A DNA stretch of 7,130 nucleotides. It comes from Kiritimatiellia bacterium. GTDB lineage: Bacteria; Verrucomicrobiota; Kiritimatiellia; UBA8416; JABMPJ01. The DNA is taken from the NCBI GenBank assembly GCA_029939545.1, contig JAOZSS010000005.1:27759-34888 (forward strand). The letters run 5' to 3'. Shown here piece by piece: positions 6,050-7,130 of the stretch (the first letter of the stretch is position 1; the number at the start of each line of letters is the position of its first letter). The position numbers were made by a program, and so were the translations under genes. The notes under the pieces are model-generated. The model was not told where the DNA came from and made no database searches. It saw only the letters and a program-made list of their open reading frames with translations.

Positions 6050-6868
6050 ATGCAATCCTGCCCCCCCACGCCCGTCGCCCTGACCATCGCCGGATCCGAC
6101 AGCGGCGGGGGCGCCGGCATTCAAACCGACCTCAAGACCTTCACCGCGCACAAGGTCTATGGAACGACCGCCATCACCTGCATCACAGCGCAGAACCCCG
6201 ATGCCGTAACCGGCGTAGAGCCTGTCTCGCCCGACATGGTGGTGCGCCAGGTGGAGGCGGTGTGTGACGGGTTTCCCGTAGCGGCAGCGAAGACCGGCAT
6301 GCTCTACTCGGCCGAGATCATTCGAGCCGTTGCCGACGTAGTCAAACGCCGCCAGATCAGGCAGCTTGTAGTTGATCCTGTCATGGTGGCCACCTCCGGA
6401 GCCAAGCTGCTGCAAGACGACGCCATCGCCACGTTGCAGGAAGCGCTGCTACCCCGCGCCATGCTCGTGACGCCCAACATCCCGGAGGCCGAGATCCTCT
6501 GGGGCCAGCCGATTCGCTCCACCGAGGAGCAGCAGGATGCGGCCGAGGGCATCGCGATGCGCTACGGGATCGCCTGCGTCATTAAGGGCGGCCACATGGC
6601 CGAAGCGGATGCGAATGCGCCACAGCTTCCACACATCATCAACGTGCTGTACGCCGCCGGCCGCATCCACTCCTTTCAGCATGACCGCGTGAAGGGCGGC
6701 GACACACACGGCACCGGCTGCACCTTCGCCGCCGCCATCACAGCCAACCTCGCCAACGACCTCCCCCTGGCCACCGCCATCGAGCAAGCCGGCACCTTTG
6801 TGGCCGATGCCATCGCCAACAGCTTTGATACCGGCACCCACCGCCCTCTCGGCATTGGATGGGCTTAG
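6050..6868 (+). CDS. thiD: Hydroxymethylpyrimidine/phosphomethylpyrimidine kinase ThiD
   Basis: A 272-residue ribokinase-fold enzyme, the usual ThiD length. It phosphorylates 4-amino-5-hydroxymethyl-2-methylpyrimidine twice, giving the pyrophosphate used by ThiE to make thiamine phosphate. N-terminal substrate and nucleotide motif AGSDSGGGAGIQTDLK at 14-29, TAQN 47-50, TGML 82-85, DPVMVATSG 109-117, TPNIPEAE 141-148, IKGGH 178-182 and the anion-hole motif THGTGCT 219-225 with catalytic Cys224 are all present. These set it apart from pyridoxal kinase of the same fold, although some members have overlapping activity. ATG 6050 is chosen; TTG 6041 is in frame 9 bases earlier, and neither has a strong Shine-Dalgarno. 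A run of seven C falls in codons 4-6. It lies 37 nt after the nuclease stop, probably co-transcribed. No other thiamine gene or TPP riboswitch is in the window. Confidence 0.97.
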   Translation: MQSCPPTPVALTIAGSDSGGGAGIQTDLKTFTAHKVYGTTAITCITAQNPDAVTGVEPVSPDMVVRQVEAVCDGFPVAAAKTGMLYSAEIIRAVADVVKRRQIRQLVVDPVMVATSGAKLLQDDAIATLQEALLPRAMLVTPNIPEAEILWGQPIRSTEEQQDAAEGIAMRYGIACVIKGGHMAEADANAPQLPHIINVLYAAGRIHSFQHDRVKGGDTHGTGCTFAAAITANLANDLPLATAIEQAGTFVADAIANSFDTGTHRPLGIGWA

Positions 6869-7130
6869 CCCGCGCATGGCGATACGACGGTAAAGCTTAC
6901 CACCCGCATTTCTTCTGCGTGCGCCTATTTCTCCCGCACCGCGTGAGGGCGTTGATTGAGTTCGGTCTCTTTGTAGAGACGCATACCACCGGATCTGCTT
7001 CGTCTATGCCCCTGATCTCTGCAAGTTCGGCGCTTCCGGGGTTTTCCGGATTTTTGAAATATCTTTTCGCTCTAAGTGGAAGGGCGCATTTCGTCATCAG
7101 CCGCCACGCTTAGTCTCACACTTCGTCCCT
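6869..7130. other. Noncoding tail after thiD, no convincing gene
   Basis: This 262-base stretch is lower in GC than the genes. The short open frames on both strands (plus 6859-7113, minus 6897-7097) lack recognisable domains and good ribosome binding sites. Small inverted repeats are visible: GGTAA/TTACC (6889-6901), GTCTCT/AGAGAC with a 4-base loop (6965-6980), and the terminator-like hairpin at 7035-7055. No tRNA or riboswitch pattern was found. Confidence 0.6.
7035..7055 (+). terminator. Candidate weak intrinsic terminator downstream of thiD
   Basis: TCCGG (7035-7039) pairs with CCGGA (7046-7050) around the 6-base loop GGTTTT, followed at once by TTTTT (7051-7055). The stem is only 5 bp, so it would be weak. 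It lies about 170 nt after the thiD stop in the right orientation to end the plus-strand operon. Confidence 0.35.

Noticed and set aside
6897..7097. Small minus-strand open frame of 66 codons
   Set aside because: No domain, no clear ribosome binding site, and it contains the terminator-like hairpin; it overlaps an equally featureless plus-strand frame.
1..7130. CRISPR array, insertion sequence, tRNA or attachment site
   Set aside because: No regularly spaced direct repeats, transposase, terminal inverted repeats or tRNA-like fold were seen; the repeats present are coding (WD40 and coiled coil).

Overview
The window holds four protein-coding genes in high-GC DNA, laid out as one divergent pair followed by a probable operon. 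On the minus strand (1-2825) is a very large gene that runs off the left edge: a membrane-anchored Ser/Thr protein kinase whose C-terminal half is a WD40 beta-propeller. On the plus strand follow an FHA-GAF histidine kinase (2955-4571), a beta-CASP metallo-beta-lactamase nuclease of the CPSF/Ysh1 type (4606-6012) and the thiamine-synthesis kinase ThiD (6050-6868). The last 262 bases contain no convincing gene.

Organism: the kinase has DWG in place of DFG, a TPR-like linker, an RGWEWG motif before the propeller and a kinase-TM-coiled coil-WD40 layout. That style is typical of PVC-superphylum bacteria (Planctomycetes, Lentisphaerae/Kiritimatiellae, Verrucomicrobia). The assignment is inference from style only; no rRNA or taxonomic marker is present.

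The two signalling genes are transcribed away from each other from a 129-bp spacer (2826-2954). The spacer carries a canonical four-run G-quadruplex motif on the kinase's sense strand, a candidate kinase promoter that would give a leaderless mRNA, and a small hairpin and mini-ORF over the histidine kinase ribosome binding site. FHA domains bind phosphothreonine, so the arrangement suggests that the Ser/Thr kinase may feed into the histidine kinase. The histidine kinase has every catalytic box but no receiver domain, and no response regulator is in the window.

The plus-strand genes are separated by only 34 and 37 nt and are probably co-transcribed. I see no clear functional reason for the grouping of a histidine kinase, an RNA-type nuclease and ThiD. 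A weak intrinsic terminator candidate lies about 170 nt after thiD.
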